Notes: generated by a model from the letters alone, not told the origin. Counted from the stretch's first letter, positions 47,201-57,771 are shown. The stretch: 64,000 bases of DNA from Anagrus nilaparvatae (GCA_022575985.1 JAKSXM010000137.1:15642001-15706000); one strand, 5' to 3'. Translations and numbers: made by a program.

Positions 47201-49989
47201 AAATCGTCTGCTGGTTAGAAAAGTCTATGTATAAGATCAAATTTAAAAATGGCAGCATTAAAAATGATAGAAAAAATTGTTTAATTCAAAAAATAAACTG
47301 TCAATTTATTAATAATTATTATTTGAACTTATAAATATGTAATTTTTTAGATGATTTGTTTCTACATATTCTAATTTATTCATAATTTTTTTTTCTTCTA
47401 ATTAATTTAAATCTTATTTTAAGAAGATTATTTATATTCGAATTTTTTTTCTCATATTAACACCTTATTTAACTTCAAATACGATTAATTAATTAAAAAA
47501 TAATTTCAAAAAAAAAAAAATTTTTTTTACCTTTAAATTTTGGTTGAAGTGGATCAATTGATGAATCTAAATTTAATAATGTTTGAAACGTTTTTGGTAA
47601 ACATCTATTTGGTGGCCCTGTTTCCATTCCCAAATTTTTCGCATTACTTCCATTATTATTTGTTGCGCCTCCAAAGCAACCTAATATATAAATTTATAAT
47701 TTACTACATAATAACTAATAATTCAAAAGAAATAAAAATAATTTAAGCCAGACTTTAAATGATATGCTTTTTTATGAATTTTAAGAAAATCATTTATAAA
47801 AAAAGTTTATTTGACATGTCTCTTGTAGGTTTATGAGAGATTTTTAACATTTAAAAACTTATTTAGGAAATTTAACTTTTTTAACGTGATTTTAATTGCA
47901 TTTTCAAGCATCGAGGAGAGAAACCTTGCTATAATTGAAATTTGGTCCTAATAATAAAAAAATTCATTTTTCAAATGAATAAAATAAATTTTGAACTCTG
48001 AAACCATTACATTTTGTGGAAATAGTATAAATTTGAATATTTTGTCTAACCACTGAAACGAAAGGAGATAAAATTTTTCATATTGCAGGTAGTTTTTTTA
48101 GTAAAAAAAAAGCAATTCCAAACATCATGCTGCAAAAATAAAGCATAGAAATGTTACATATATACAGTTTATTAGAAGTGATATGCGATTCGATAAAATG
48201 TCCCTGACAGTTCTAGAGGTCAAAGCCCTCAACAGAAGTCAATGGTACCCCCTTCTTTTAATGAAATAGTTTTTTAACCAAACAAAGATAAATTAATACA
48301 TTATTTTTTAGTATTATGTTCTAGCTTTGGAGCTTATAAGGGGTTATGCTCTCGCTCAAGGTTGAGAATTACAGCTTTTTATTTAATTAAAATTTTTCCT
48401 TATGAGCTGATGCTCCTGGACCAAAATTTTCTATGAGATATTTTTCCTAATTGCATTTTTCGCAAGTTTTTTTAAGTTACTTTAATTTATGCGTACCCAA
48501 AAGAGAGATCGTTACGTTTTGAAGGGGTTCAGGAGCTTTGCAATTTTCTAAATTTTTTCCTAGAATTTGAATTTGAAAAAATTCTACCCACCCTAAAATT
48601 ATATAAAGAAAAAAAAAAGGTAAAAGGTGGTGGGGCTTTCTCTATCGCCCCAACCAATGAGGATCAGTGCACTAGTGAGAACCTGGGTCCCAGGCACATT
48701 AGGACTTCTCGGGAAAGAAAGAGTGAGTGAGAGAGTCTTTAGCCTGTATGTCCTCCCCGAGAAGAAAGGTAAATGGGACAATTAGTGCCTTATGAAATTG
48801 CACATTTTTGAACTTATCAGAACATGCAGACAGTATGGTTTTTAGCCACGAATCAGTAGTAAATAACTTTAGTTATTTGTTTTGATAATTAAATCATTGC
48901 TTTATACTTAAATTCCAACAAAGGCGTTAAAGCGTTGAGTTAGTTATCATATTAGCTATAGCAAGGCATGTTTGTCTAACTTCATCTCGTGCATATTTCA
49001 TAATTGTGTTTCCTCGATTACCGTCGTTAATAATAATGTCTTTAGGTCTGCGAAATTTATTTATTGGGTCGTATTGGTATGCACCGAGATTTTTAATCAG
49101 TTGATAGTTAGTAGTTTTAGATGTAAAATATTATATAATGATTGTACTCATTATATAATACTTAGAAATCATTATACTTGCGAGAAAAATTTTATCACAA
49201 AATTGTGATGAAAAGACACCGTGTCAACATTGTATTTCATTTTTATAATATAAAATGGCTATTGTTTTTCAGGCTGCTACCTCATGAAAGTTCTACAGTT
49301 GTGAGAGAAAATATTAGTTTTTTGTAGAGTTTACTTTAAATTGTGGTACTCCAAAATTTTATAGTTTAGTTAATAAAATATTTTTGATGGAATCGCTGAA
49401 ATTAAAAGCTGAGCTAAAAACTTCAAACTTGGTACAGAAATTTTTTTGACCAAAACATAAGGCCCTTAAAATTTTTGAAATTTTCGCTTACTCCAAGTGA
49501 GGTTCCGGGGTGGTTAGGAGTATTCTAGGGCTATAAAATTTATTTTTAAGGAATAAATAACCTCTGATTTTTGGGATTTTGATGAATATTTGGAAGCAAG
49601 AATGGCATCTTCAATTTGACCTTTGGACTTTACTTTCGTAACTTTAGGATTGTAATTACAAAATCTATTCAAATATTTTAAGGGTGGTTTATTTTTATTT
49701 TTCAATAAACTAGTTTTTTAAGATTATTTTTGTTCGATAAAGCTTTTAATTAACAATAAACTGTTAAGCATAATATTTGGAAATCTCAAAAGGGTTTGGA
49801 GAAATTGCATTTCTTTGCAAGGATTTTTGACAGATTAATTTTTATTGAATCAAGAATTAATAAATAACATTTTTAATTATAACTTTATATTGTCAAATAT
49901 CTGTTACATAAAAAAAAAATTTGCCTAAAAACTATAAAAATTATTAAAATATAAAACTTACGTTTAAAAAACCATGCAAACCACAACAT
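23298..49989 (-). CDS. CD36 / scavenger receptor class B family protein
   Basis: Seven shared exons (31089-30834, 29942-29801, 25436-25236, 25160-24936, 24824-24662, 24581-24337, 23657-23298) follow one of two alternative starts. The proximal start exon 36590-36383 gives 599 aa; the distal pair 49989-49962 plus 47680-47531 gives 589 aa. Both end in phase 1 and fit the 31089 acceptor. The family binds lipids, lipoproteins or pheromone ligands and has two membrane spans and a large extracellular loop. TM1 follows the splice (IFILMTLGLIGITSGIVLV) and TM2 is near residue 503 (VSIYLLFIAGSISLVYSVI). Typical motifs are WRKPPVDLYLKVYLFNVTNA, EIGPYVYKEF, a Cys cluster NKCFCRKGHCLPVG and FPIVLSYPHF. 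Several NxS/T sites are present. The two isoforms differ only in the N-terminal cytosolic tail. Which insect SR-B orthologue it is cannot be decided here. Confidence 0.93.
23775..24131. repeat. TTAA-flanked palindromic MITE (piggyBac-like) in an SR-B intron
   Basis: The element runs TTAA-CCCATTAGCGCCGGCGCG ... CGCGCCGGCGCTAATGGG-TTAA. Duplicated TTAA targets and CCC/GGG ends are the piggyBac signature. Arms extend inward about 150 bases (AAAACGGGTAAAAAAAT, AAGTCTT, GGGGTCAGATTTTTAAT). The ends are strikingly GC-rich for this genome. No transposase is present. A G-homopolymer lies just to the left, at about 23749-23761. Confidence 0.9.
25437..29800 (-). other. Large SR-B intron, AT-rich
   Basis: This 4.4 kb intron is mostly A/T-rich. 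It holds a dispersed repeat at about 26824-26971 (see separate entry). A less AT-rich patch at 27361-27720 may be old transposon sequence. No additional exon is supported. Confidence 0.5.
26824..26971. repeat. Dispersed repeat, copy 1 (partner at 52051-52194)
   Basis: It shares with the second copy, in the same order and orientation, AAAACGGACTTCGGAAATGAAAA, CAGCCCCAA, CTAGGTAACATTTTTAGC, AAAATATCGA, AAAAAAATTCAAATGGCTTG and ATGTGTCGATT-GGCG. It ends in GGGTTAA (GGTTAA in copy 2), which may be a TTAA-type end. Confidence 0.8.
30048..30530. repeat. Degenerate palindromic element in an SR-B intron
   Basis: The segment GGTCAAAAAATACGTATTTTTT ... GTGGCCGGCAAAG (about 30150-30205) is mirrored by CTTTCTGACCCC and GCCGGCTACGCAGCGGTCGG near 30470-30520. 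An AAGAACTGCCCAAATTG block is partly mirrored by CCAAATTGTAG and TAAATTCTTT. Divergence is high. Confidence 0.55.
32439..32587. repeat. 149-bp MITE with perfect terminal inverted repeats
   Basis: AAAGCCCTTTCTACATCAGAT at the left is the exact complement of ATCTGATGTAGAAAGGGCTTT at the right; sub-terminal TCGATATTAAATCT / AGATTTAATATCGA also pair. The interior is non-coding. Confidence 0.92.
34661..34917. repeat. Mariner-like MITE
   Basis: The left end TATATTAGGTTGGTTCAAAA and the right end TTTTCGATGCACCCTAATATA form an imperfect inverted repeat next to TA dinucleotides. TTAGGTTGG is close to known mariner termini. About 257 bp, with no open frame. Confidence 0.65.
36383..36590 (-). CDS. Alternative first coding exon of the SR-B gene (proximal isoform)
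   Basis: It encodes 69 residues plus one base: MKDFKRIWERLGGKRYTAVN ... FNNAIPVYLDGSVNWPR, ending in a GTAAGT donor. It is cytosolic and rich in Arg/Asp/Ser, longer than the distal tail (59 residues). Its phase matches the TM1 exon at 31089, so it is mutually exclusive with the 49989/47680 exons and implies its own promoter just upstream of 36590. Confidence 0.85.
39110..39600. repeat. Palindromic element sharing a loop family with the 6.6 kb palindrome
   Basis: About 39171-39247 (TTTTTAAATTCCTGCCAAAATTG, TTTATAGGTCTCAA) is mirrored at 39399-39467 (GACTTATAAAACC, CAATTTTGGCAGCAATTTAAAAA). The motifs CTGCCAAAATTG and TATAG-TCTCAA also occur in the centre of the 6.6-8.4 kb palindrome and near 43500-43560. 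The right flank CATTGGCATAAGCGGAGGGTA resembles the flank at 45810-45830. Confidence 0.65.
40981..41345. repeat. 365-bp MITE with about 55-bp inverted repeats
   Basis: CTGTAAAAAGTAACTTTCTTAG at the left is complementary to CTAAGAAAGTTACTTTTTACAG at the right. Poly-A and TTTTCGAAAA blocks continue the arms. The interior repeats short AATTTAC/TTCGAAAA words. Confidence 0.92.
41946..42210. repeat. MITE-like inverted repeat with CAAG/CTTG-rich ends
   Basis: TACACGGTTAAGTTGCTTTACTTGAA at the left pairs with CAAGCAAAGCAATCTAACCCTGTA at the right with a few mismatches. The interior has several self-complementary TTGAAATTTCAA-type words. Similar words recur at 35640-35760. Confidence 0.7.
43390..43845. 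repeat. Transposon-arm flank of the tandem array
   Basis: About 43430-43600 resembles the central part of the 6.6 kb palindrome (CCGTAAACCG-AATT, AACCAAA-GA-CATTTG, TTATAG-TCTCAAAAATTTTGT). About 43690-43780 matches the arms of the 55-56 kb element (TAGGAATTT-AAATAGAAA-TATAC, TTCTGCAGCAAATTTTAGGTC). Thus the array begins inside element-derived sequence. Confidence 0.7.
43846..45725. repeat. 140-bp tandem array with 280- and 560-bp higher-order structure
   Basis: The core GACTTTTGGTG recurs at 44031, 44311, 44591, 44871, 45151, 45431 and 45712, a period of 280. A diverged half with GACTTTTAGTGATTATCTGAG alternates with it at +140. Near-identical copies (TTTGAAATTTTGGGACC) sit 560 apart at 44311, 44871 and 45431, so the recent duplication unit was four monomers. 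Open frames inside (MGPIG..., MVVTT...) occur in several registers and follow the period, so they are by-products. The array lies in the SR-B intron between exon 2a and the proximal start. Confidence 0.93.
43909..44027. repeat. Small element nested in the first array monomer
   Basis: CTGACGAATTTTGGTATAG at the left pairs with CTATCGAAAATTCGTCGG at the right. Inside are several AGAGATCT-type repeats. Other monomers run straight through this point (GGGGGAAGACTTTT), so this is an insertion of about 120 bases. Confidence 0.65.
45726..47530 (-). other. SR-B intron sequence right of the array
   Basis: Short transposon flank at about 45740-45850, then low-complexity A/T-rich sequence. No gene seen. 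Confidence 0.45.
47531..47680 (-). CDS. Distal-isoform exon 2 of the SR-B gene
   Basis: A 150-base exon between ATATATTAG and AAAG|GTAAAA. It encodes CFGGATNNNGSNAKN, then ETGPPNRCLPKTFQTLLN, then LDSSIDPLQPKFK. It links in frame to the 28-base start exon 49989-49962 (MLWFAWFFK) upstream and to the TM1 exon at 31089 downstream. The Trp/Phe-rich start followed by Cys could be a membrane-associated or lipidated tail; that is inference. Confidence 0.8.
48600..48790. repeat. GC-richer interspersed segment
   Basis: A sharp block of near-balanced base composition (GGTGGTGGGGCTTTCTC, CCTGGGTCCCAGGCAC, CTCTCGG-type words) in an intron of otherwise about 80% A/T. It has no credible open frame or tRNA shape. 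It is most likely a transposon fragment. Confidence 0.4.
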
Positions 49990-50882
49990 TTTGAACACTA
50001 AATATATTAAACAATAAAATCACAAAATATATTCCCAAAAAATCAACACACTCATTAAAATAATTAAAATCACAAAAAAAAAAAAAATTTTATTTTATCA
50101 TTTGTATGAAATAAAAAAAATGAAAAAAATTTAGTCAATAACTAATTGATGATCCGTTAAGGATCCAGTTTCTTTAATAACTGAGTTAATTTAATAGAAT
50201 AACGTTTATGTCTTTATAAAATATGTACATATAAGTAAAAAAATTTTTCGTACGTTATCATTCAGAATATATATGTATATGTATGTGAATATATTAATAT
50301 AAAATATTATCTCTCTTTCTTAAATATATATAATTTTATTAAATAAATCTTTTTTTCATTTTAACTTTCATGACGATTATTATAATTAAACGATATAATA
50401 TATAAACTATTATTTCAAATTTATTCACTTTTTTTTTTAAGAAAGTATATATGTATTAGTGCATATATATATTTCTGTGTGTGTGTTGAATAGAATAATT
50501 TTTAAAAAATGTACGTCTTTTATTGAAGAAAAAATTTATTCTAGTATAATAAACTATAATATTAAATGATCACGATTTTGTCAGAGTTTTTATTTATTCT
50601 ACTTTTTTTGAATAATTTAATGAAACAGTTTTTTTTCGGAAAATATGTGCATTGTATGTAAAAAGAAGAGGAAATTTATAATAATCACATGTGAGATGAT
50701 AACAAGTTGCACGTTTTTCTCGATGTATACTTATTATTTTATTATTATTATTGTTTTGTCTTGTAATCTGAAATCATATATATAGTTTATTATTGCCAAT
50801 ATACATGGTTTCTTATCTCAATTTTTATATGTTTTTATTTTTCAGAGTATAGTCTTTATGGATTTAAAAAGAAATAACTATA

Positions 50883-51391
50883 ACCCTCAGAAAATGTCTA
50901 CAAGGGGTGGAAATTTGGAGTGAAAAGGGGCGAAAAATTACTTATCATAAATGCCCCTATTTTTGAGGAAGCTAAAAAAAATTTTTTTTTAAATTTTTCT
51001 CGCAAGTGAATTTTATAAAAATCGGTTTTCATCACAGTTTTCCACCCCTAAATAAAGTTTTAGTATTTTTCGGACTTCATATTTGAAATCAACAACCTCG
51101 AAAACCCCCCCATTATATTTTTGCAAGTAAAAATAAAGCTTTTTATAAAAATCGATTTTTCACCCCTTTTCACCCCAATTTTCCACCCCTAGATGAAGCT
51201 TTATGATTTTTTTGAATTCATATTTAAAATTAGCAACCTCGAAAACTACCTGGTGCTAATTAGAAGAAAAAAAAACATAATGTTTTACGAATAGTAAAGA
51301 CTTACGTCAAAGTGGCACGTTTTGGCCACAAAACAGGGCTAAAATCGCTTGTTTTTTAAGTTCCCGCCCCTTGTAGATATTTTCTGAGGGT
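50883..51391. repeat. 510-bp MITE with about 28-bp inverted repeats and internal duplication
   Basis: ACCCTCAGAAAATGTCTACAAGGGG at the left pairs with CCCCTTGTAGATATTTTCTGAGGGT at the right. The interior contains two tandem units with TTTTCCACCCCTA, a TTTAGTATTTTT / TTTATGATTTTT block and AACCTCGAAAAC. Confidence 0.88.
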
Positions 51392-51597
51392 TTTTTGGTA
51401 AAGAATGATTCAGAAATTGAATTCCTCATGAGTTTCTAGTCTTAAAACAATTTTTAAATTTAATTTTTAATGAAAATCTAAGCTGGTATTAATCAAGTGG
51501 GTTGTTTTGGCTGCCTGGGTGGTAATGGCTTAAATCGGTCAGTTCTGCGAGTCTCTAACTGTTAATCTTGGAGCCTGAAACCTGTCATTCGTTGTGT

Positions 51598-51812
51598 GTT
51601 GACGACCTATTTATAGTTCATCCTGATAATTTATTTGAAGAAATAAAAATATTTTTATATTAACAGCCCAAAAGATCTCCTTATGGATTTAAGGTATCTC
51701 GTTTCAACTCAATCCAAGTAAAACAAAAGTAATCTATTTTGGATCAAATAATTTTTTAAAACGACTCAACCTTGGTGTTGATGTTGGTGGAGGTAATATT
51801 GTCATCCAGTAG
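51598..51812 (+). pseudogene. Non-LTR retrotransposon reverse-transcriptase fragment
   Basis: 51598-51662 reads VDDLFIVHPDNLFEEI, like the catalytic ADDLQIY region of Jockey/CR1-type RTs (A to V here), and hits a stop. After a frame change, 51702-51812 reads FQLNPSKTKVIYFGSNNFLK, the conserved LNPSKTK motif that follows it. Frameshifted and truncated, it is clearly dead. Confidence 0.6.
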
Positions 51813-52050
51813 GTAAATTTTAAACCAAAATATACATTTTTTCTTTTATGCTACAAATCCAGCCCTTACCCCATTCAAGGGGTTGAAGATAAAAAATTGG
51901 CATAAATTCATTTTTTTTATGTTCCTGATAGTCCCATATTGAGTTTTTAATGCCATGAAATATTTTTTGTGCCCATTATATTAATTTAAATAACGTCTAA
52001 AAATTATAAAAAAATTACCCCACTTTTAGGGGATGATATAACATTTTCTA

Positions 52051-52194
52051 AGGGGTGGACGATAAAACGGACTTCGGAAATGAAAAGAGCAGCCCCAATT
52101 ACCTACTAGGTAACATTTTTAGCTTAAAATATCGATTATTTCGTTAAAAAAATTCAAATGGCTTGAATGTGTCGATTAGGCGTTAATAGGTTAA
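52051..52194. repeat. Dispersed repeat, copy 2 (partner at 26824-26971)
   Basis: Same block order as copy 1: AAAACGGACTTCGGAAATG, CAGCCCCAA, CTAGGTAACATTTTTAGC, ATTCAAATGGCTTG, GTGTCGATTAGGCG, then GGTTAA. Confidence 0.8.
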
Positions 52195-52479
52195 GACAGT
52201 GTTATTTAATAACGGCATTTAAATATTAAAGCTCCCAGATATAATTTATTACAGTAAATTTCATAAAGATACACTATGTTTAATTTTTTAAACGATGCCT
52301 AATTTTATTCGATAATCCTAATTTACCTATTTCAGCGAATAATTCTACCTTTTTAGTGGATACATGAAAACTTTGCATATAAATGTTATGATTGATTAGC
52401 AGGCCTGTTGATTAGTTTTTTCTTTTATTTATTAATTTATCGTTAAATTTATGAAAATATTTTTACAAAATTATAGTAT

Positions 52480-55400
52480 TTAAGCATTATCTTCAATATT
52501 TTCATCATTTAAAATTTGTTCGCTAATATTATCATTTTGCAATTCTTCCTCATCAAATTGTTCCGCATCTAATAAACCAGATTGCATATTTTCTATTTCA
52601 TCCTCTTTTTCATCTTCTCCGACTTTATTTATTTCTTTTTCCAATTCAGATAAACGTCTTTTTTTACCAATTTTTCTAATTTTTTTAGTATTAATTTCTG
52701 ATAAACTGAAACCTAAAACATTAAAAATTATTATTTATAAATAATTTAAAATTTTATATTTATGTGATAAGAGAACTCTCTTTGACATTAAACTAATTAT
52801 GCATAATTCGCACATTATTGCAACGTGATTATTATGCATAATTATATAAATTTAAAAAAAACTTAAAAGTAAAAAAAATTTCATATATTCAGCAAAAGTC
52901 TGTAAAACAACAAATATTTTATATTACTAAATATTGATAAAATCATTAACTAAATAATTATGTTAATATAAATAAGCATAAATTCCTATAAAAAAAAAAA
53001 AAAAAAATTTACTTCTAAAATAAGCACAAACAATCAAATTGACCTAAATAACTAATTATTGTTATATTTATTTCATTAGAAAACTAAAAATATCTATCTA
53101 TTAATCAATGTATATTAATTCTTGAGATTTATAAATTTTTTTTTGTTATGCAGATTATTTAAATTAATATAATTTCTTGATAAATTATTTTATCTATTTG
53201 TAAGATAAAATTATGATTAAAAATATTTATATACATTGTTAAGAATGAATTTTTTTGGCTTTGTTTATTTTCTTGTAAATTATTAATTTTAGTTGATTAT
53301 TGTGCTGAATTTGGATTCTATTTTGAAATCATTTTCTTATTTTGTAAGTATTTTTTGGGTTACTGAATATGAATGGTTGGTTGGTTGCTCATCAAAGGAA
53401 GTATAAGAAACATCTAAAAATAACTAATAGTAAATAAAGTAGGGATAATTAAATTAATAAATTAATTAATAATTAATAATAATAAATAAAGTTGGCCATT
53501 TTAGATTAAAACAGACATCATTATAGTATTCAGCAATTTAAAAAATGTAAGTAACCAATGAAAATATTCAAAATTCTAAAAAACACAATTAGGTTCTATT
53601 TAGGTAAACTGAACCATAAAAAGTAAAAACAGAATTTACATTCGTATTCAGAGACAAAAAAGACAAGAAGAGTAAGTAACTCCCGGATAGGTGTGTAGGT
53701 CTTCAAAATTATAAAAAATAATAATTTTTATAATAATTTTTATAATTTGTTATTGTATATTTATTTCTATAAAAAATAAAAAAAACGTGATAAATTTCAA
53801 AAAAAAAAAAAATGATTAGACAGGTAAATTAAATTTGATTTTTTTAAATACTACGTAAATTAAAATAAAATTGTATGTATATCTGATAAAAATAAAAAAA
53901 TTTAATATAATTAAAAAATATTTTTGCAATATTAATAATTTTTTTTTCTTCATATTTACAATGAGTTGGTACACGTGAGTCTTTTTTATAGTCATCATAT
54001 TTTTAGAACTTTATCCTTATTTAAGTAAATTATAGCAATTTTCACTTGGTTTTGTTCGCTATTTAATTTATTAGTTATGTTAAATATGATTTATTTATTG
54101 GTTTTTATTTATTACTTATTTTCTGAACAACATGTATTGGTGTATAATTCAGACTTGAGGAAAGTATATGAAATATTATTCACTTTTCCTTCTAATAGTA
54201 AAAATGGAATTTACTAATATTTATTGGCTGATTATATTTTATAACTAAGACCTAAGTTATTTAACCTGAATCAAAATACAAAAGATTGTAGCACGATTGG
54301 TGGCCCTGCGCCCCTCCCAACAATTGCCTCCCACCCTCCTGACAACTTCCACCCTGAAAATTTTTTAAATTAAAAAATTAGGGGTAGGTTCAAGTACAAA
54401 ATTAAGTGGTAAGTGGAAAGCCCAGTTTTTGTATTGCAGGGGCTTTGTTCCTAAATCCACTCGAAGGGGTTGTTTCTCGATCCTCTTCGGTCTAGCTTAA
54501 CATAGGGGTAGATGGAAGTACACCTTAAATTTTACAATTAATAATACTGCATATATAAATTTTTTACAATATTACTTTTTTTCATTAAAACTTTATCTTT
54601 ATTATTCAGTGCTTGTTACTTTAATAATTAAATATTTTATACACTCAGGGGAGGGGTTTGGCAGTGCAATTAATTAAATTAATTTTATTTTTGCTTTTTT
54701 ACTTCGGGGAAATTGACCATAAGGGAGTATTTGGAAGTAGAAAAACATCTGTAGCATGAATAAATTTTTTGTCGAAGTATTCAAGCTTCGGACCCATTAT
54801 AGCGAGTTTTATTTTAAAGCTAATTGTCTAAACAACAAGTTTACACTAAACTAATTTTTTTTTTTGATAAAATTTCCAGTACAATTAAAATTCCATACAT
54901 TTCCAATGGACCGCATTAGGAGTTATATTCACCAATTACTAGTCAGTTTTTTGTTATTTACAAATTAGTACTAAATTGGTCCTATACAGAGTGAGAAATT
55001 TTAAGCAATACACTCAAATATCTCGAAAATAAAGCAAATTAACAAAAAATGTTTCATATAAAAGTTGCTAGGGTTGGAGGGGACCTTGTGATGGATGGGG
55101 GCATTATATTTGGGTCTTAGGTCCCTAACGGACCCAGCAGAATCCAACATAGGAATTTTAAATAGAAAGTATACTTTTTTATTTCAAATTCAAATTCTGC
55201 AGCAAATTTTAGGTCCAGATACAATTTCGGCTAAAAAAAAATACAAAGCCCAATTTTAAAAAAAGTTTTTATACGTCTCTCAATAAAGAAAAAAGATGTT
55301 TTGGTAGTTACTACCATTTTTATTGTATTTTTGTTGTGACGGAAGACTGTTAGTAATTATTTGAGATTTTGGGTCCTGCAGACCTTAATGGGCCCAATTG

Positions 55401-57292
55401 GGCTTTTTTTAAAGCTCATAACGAATAAAAAAGATATTCTTGGTAGGTACTACCAATTTTATTCTAAGTTTGTTGTGGTGGATTACTATTAATAATTATT
55501 TGAGATTTTGGGCCCTAAACTGTAGCGGGCCCAATTTGGATTTTGGGCCCTAGACTGTAACGGGCCCAATTTGGATTTTTTTAAACTCAAAATTAAAAAA
55601 AAACATATTTGGTAGTTACCACCATTTTTATTGTATATTTGTTGTGGGGGAGAACTTTTGGTGATTATTTGAGATTTTGGGTCCTACAGATCTAAATGAG
55701 CCTTTTAGGGCCATTGTATCAGGGTAATGCTAAAAGTAGATGCCAAATAGGGCTGACGGACCCAAAATCTCAAATAACCACCAAAAGTCTTCCCCCACAA
55801 CAAATATACAATAAAAATGGTAGTAACTACCAAAAATATCTTTTTCCTTTATTGAGAATCGTATAAAAGCTTTTTTGGATCTAAAAAATGAGCCTTGTAT
55901 TTTTTTTAAAGCAAAAATCGTATCTGAACCTTAAATTTGCTGCAGAATCTGAATTTGAAATAAAAAAGTATACTTTCTATTTAAAATTCCTATGTTGAGT
56001 CCTGCTAAGATCCAAATCTAATGCCCCCCATAAGAGACCCCCCCCCCGATCCTAACAACTTTTATATGAAATATTTTTCATTATTTTTCTTCGATTTGAG
56101 ATATTTGAGTGTATCTTTTAAAATGATTCACCCTGTACATTAAATTGGAAAATTGGTTTCATTAAACTATTTTTATTAGCCAAAGTTTAATTTTCTATTT
56201 TTGAGGACACCAGTTTGATTTTTTAACTATATAATTTATTAAGTATAAAAATATATGAGAATTGTGTTTCGGGTTGTACCTACAGTATGGTTTACTATTA
56301 TAATATTGTTTAAAGTCAAGTTTAAATCTTAATTGTTGATTTAGCAATTTTACATAATTATAAAATTTTTTAAAATATAATTCTACCCTACCACTTTACA
56401 GAGACTACGTGACATATTGCTTGATATTAACAATTTCAATAACCTAATTATAATAAAAAATTGTATAATATTTTGTTTATTATAATAATAAATCGTACGA
56501 TTCTTTCTCAATGATATTATATTTTTTTTTCTCATTTATCTTAAAATTTATTAATTAATAAAAAATAATATAAAAATTATAAAATTTCTAAAAAATTACC
56601 TTTTAAATCAATTTTACTATCAAAAGAACATATTGAATCACAATCAATTTTTTGTAAATTATTAAAATTATTATTATTATTTCCTTGAAAATTATCTTTT
56701 ATTTTACAATTTACACTGCATGGACAATAACTTGTTCTTGTCAATTTATCATCTTCATTATCGTCTAATATAAATTAAGAAAATTTTTTTTTTTTTAATA
56801 ATTCATAAATAAAAAAATGAATATTATCATTTTGATATCATAATCAAAAACTGACCTATAGATTATTATCATTATTTTTTTTTGTTTAATTACAAAATTG
56901 AATAATTATCGTAATGAAAGATAAAAAATTTTTTAATGTTAGATAATTTATTTGTATAATTAAAAATGTCTGGTAATTAAAAATAACTAACCATCAGAAC
57001 AGATTTCTTCAATTTCAGCAGTTTCTTTAATGCAATTAACATGAAATTTTATCGAATATAATTCTCTGTCTTGATATGTTGGCTGAATTTTTTTAATTAT
57101 ACTTTTAACGTCGTCGTAACATTTGATTGCTTTATAACTTTTTTTTTTAGTATTTTTTTTTCTGTTATTATTCAGACAGTTGTTAGTATCAGTATTTTTT
57201 CTTTTTTTAGATATTGATGATTTTGAGCAACAGTTGGAATTAAAGTCATTTTTTGTTGATTCATTAGTTCCACAACAAGTTGTACTGGTCAT
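52480..57292 (-). CDS. Unrecognised Asn/Lys/Glu-rich protein, 232 aa
   Basis: Three exons, 57292-56992, 56764-56600 and 52712-52480, join in phase 1 at both GT-AG junctions to give 232 aa. I do not recognise a family. The N-terminal third is Cys/Ser/Asn/Lys-rich (MTSTTCCGTNESTKND, SISKKRKN). A more ordered stretch follows (AIKCYDDVKSIIKKIQPTYQ, ELYSIKFHVNCIKETAEIEE), and a small Cys patch is split across exons (SYCPCSVNCKI, IDCDSICSFD). The C-terminus has a basic cluster (KKIRKIGKKRRLSELEKEIN), possibly a nuclear localisation signal, before a strongly acidic tail. There is no signal peptide or membrane span. The 3.9 kb second intron holds transposon-derived repeats. It is divergent from the giant gene at 57772, with 479 bp between the two start codons. 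Confidence 0.7.
52713..56599 (-). other. Long intron of the Asn/Lys-rich gene
   Basis: AT-rich, with a GC-richer repeat-like patch at 54290-54530 and the palindromic element at 54983-56140. No other exon is supported. Confidence 0.5.
54983..56140. repeat. 1.16-kb palindromic element containing the 140-bp monomer in its arms
   Basis: Ends: TACAGAGTGAGAAATTTTAA, then ACTCAAATATCTCG at the left, mirrored by GAGATATTTGAGTGTATC and TCACCCTGTA at the right. Inner arms hold TAGGAATTTTAAATAGAAAG and TTCTGCAGCAAATTTTAGGT, then units with TTTGGTAGTTACTACCATT, TTTGAGATTTTGGGTCCT and GGGCCCAATTGGG. These are the same words that build the 43.8-45.7 kb array. Two to three tandem monomers lie at 55290-55690, with part of one inverted at 55740-55830. 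Confidence 0.88.
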
Positions 57293-57771
57293 TATATTTT
57301 TGGTTATTTTAAAATATGATTTTTATTTTTGACTGAAAAATGATATTATTTTTATTCAAAGAATTTTTTTAGAGAATATTTGGTTAAATTGATGACTTAC
57401 CAATAAATATTTGTATTTTTATGTATTAAGCTGTTTTTTGAATTTGGATCCATTTTTAAAAATAATTTTGACTTGAAAATTTAATTGTGCGAAATTATCC
57501 AAAACTATATTTTTCCAAAATTTTAGGTTAATATTATTTACCTTCTAATGCTGTTATCTTCATTTACATATTTTTCAGTGTTTTTTAACCTATTAAAATT
57601 TTTTAGTTACAAAAGTATCTTTCAAAATTCATAAGTAAAAAAACATGTTTCCAAAATAAATTATGTAATATTTTATTAAAAAAACTTCAAAAAAAAGGTA
57701 AAATAAAAATTTTTTACAAACATTAAAAAAATTAATTATTTATTAATTTAAAACAGAAAAAAAGTAAAAAA
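57293..57771. promoter_or_regulatory. Divergent promoter region
   Basis: 479 bp separate the start codons of two oppositely transcribed genes, so both promoters and 5' UTRs probably lie here. The sequence is A/T-rich without a clear core motif. Confidence 0.45.
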
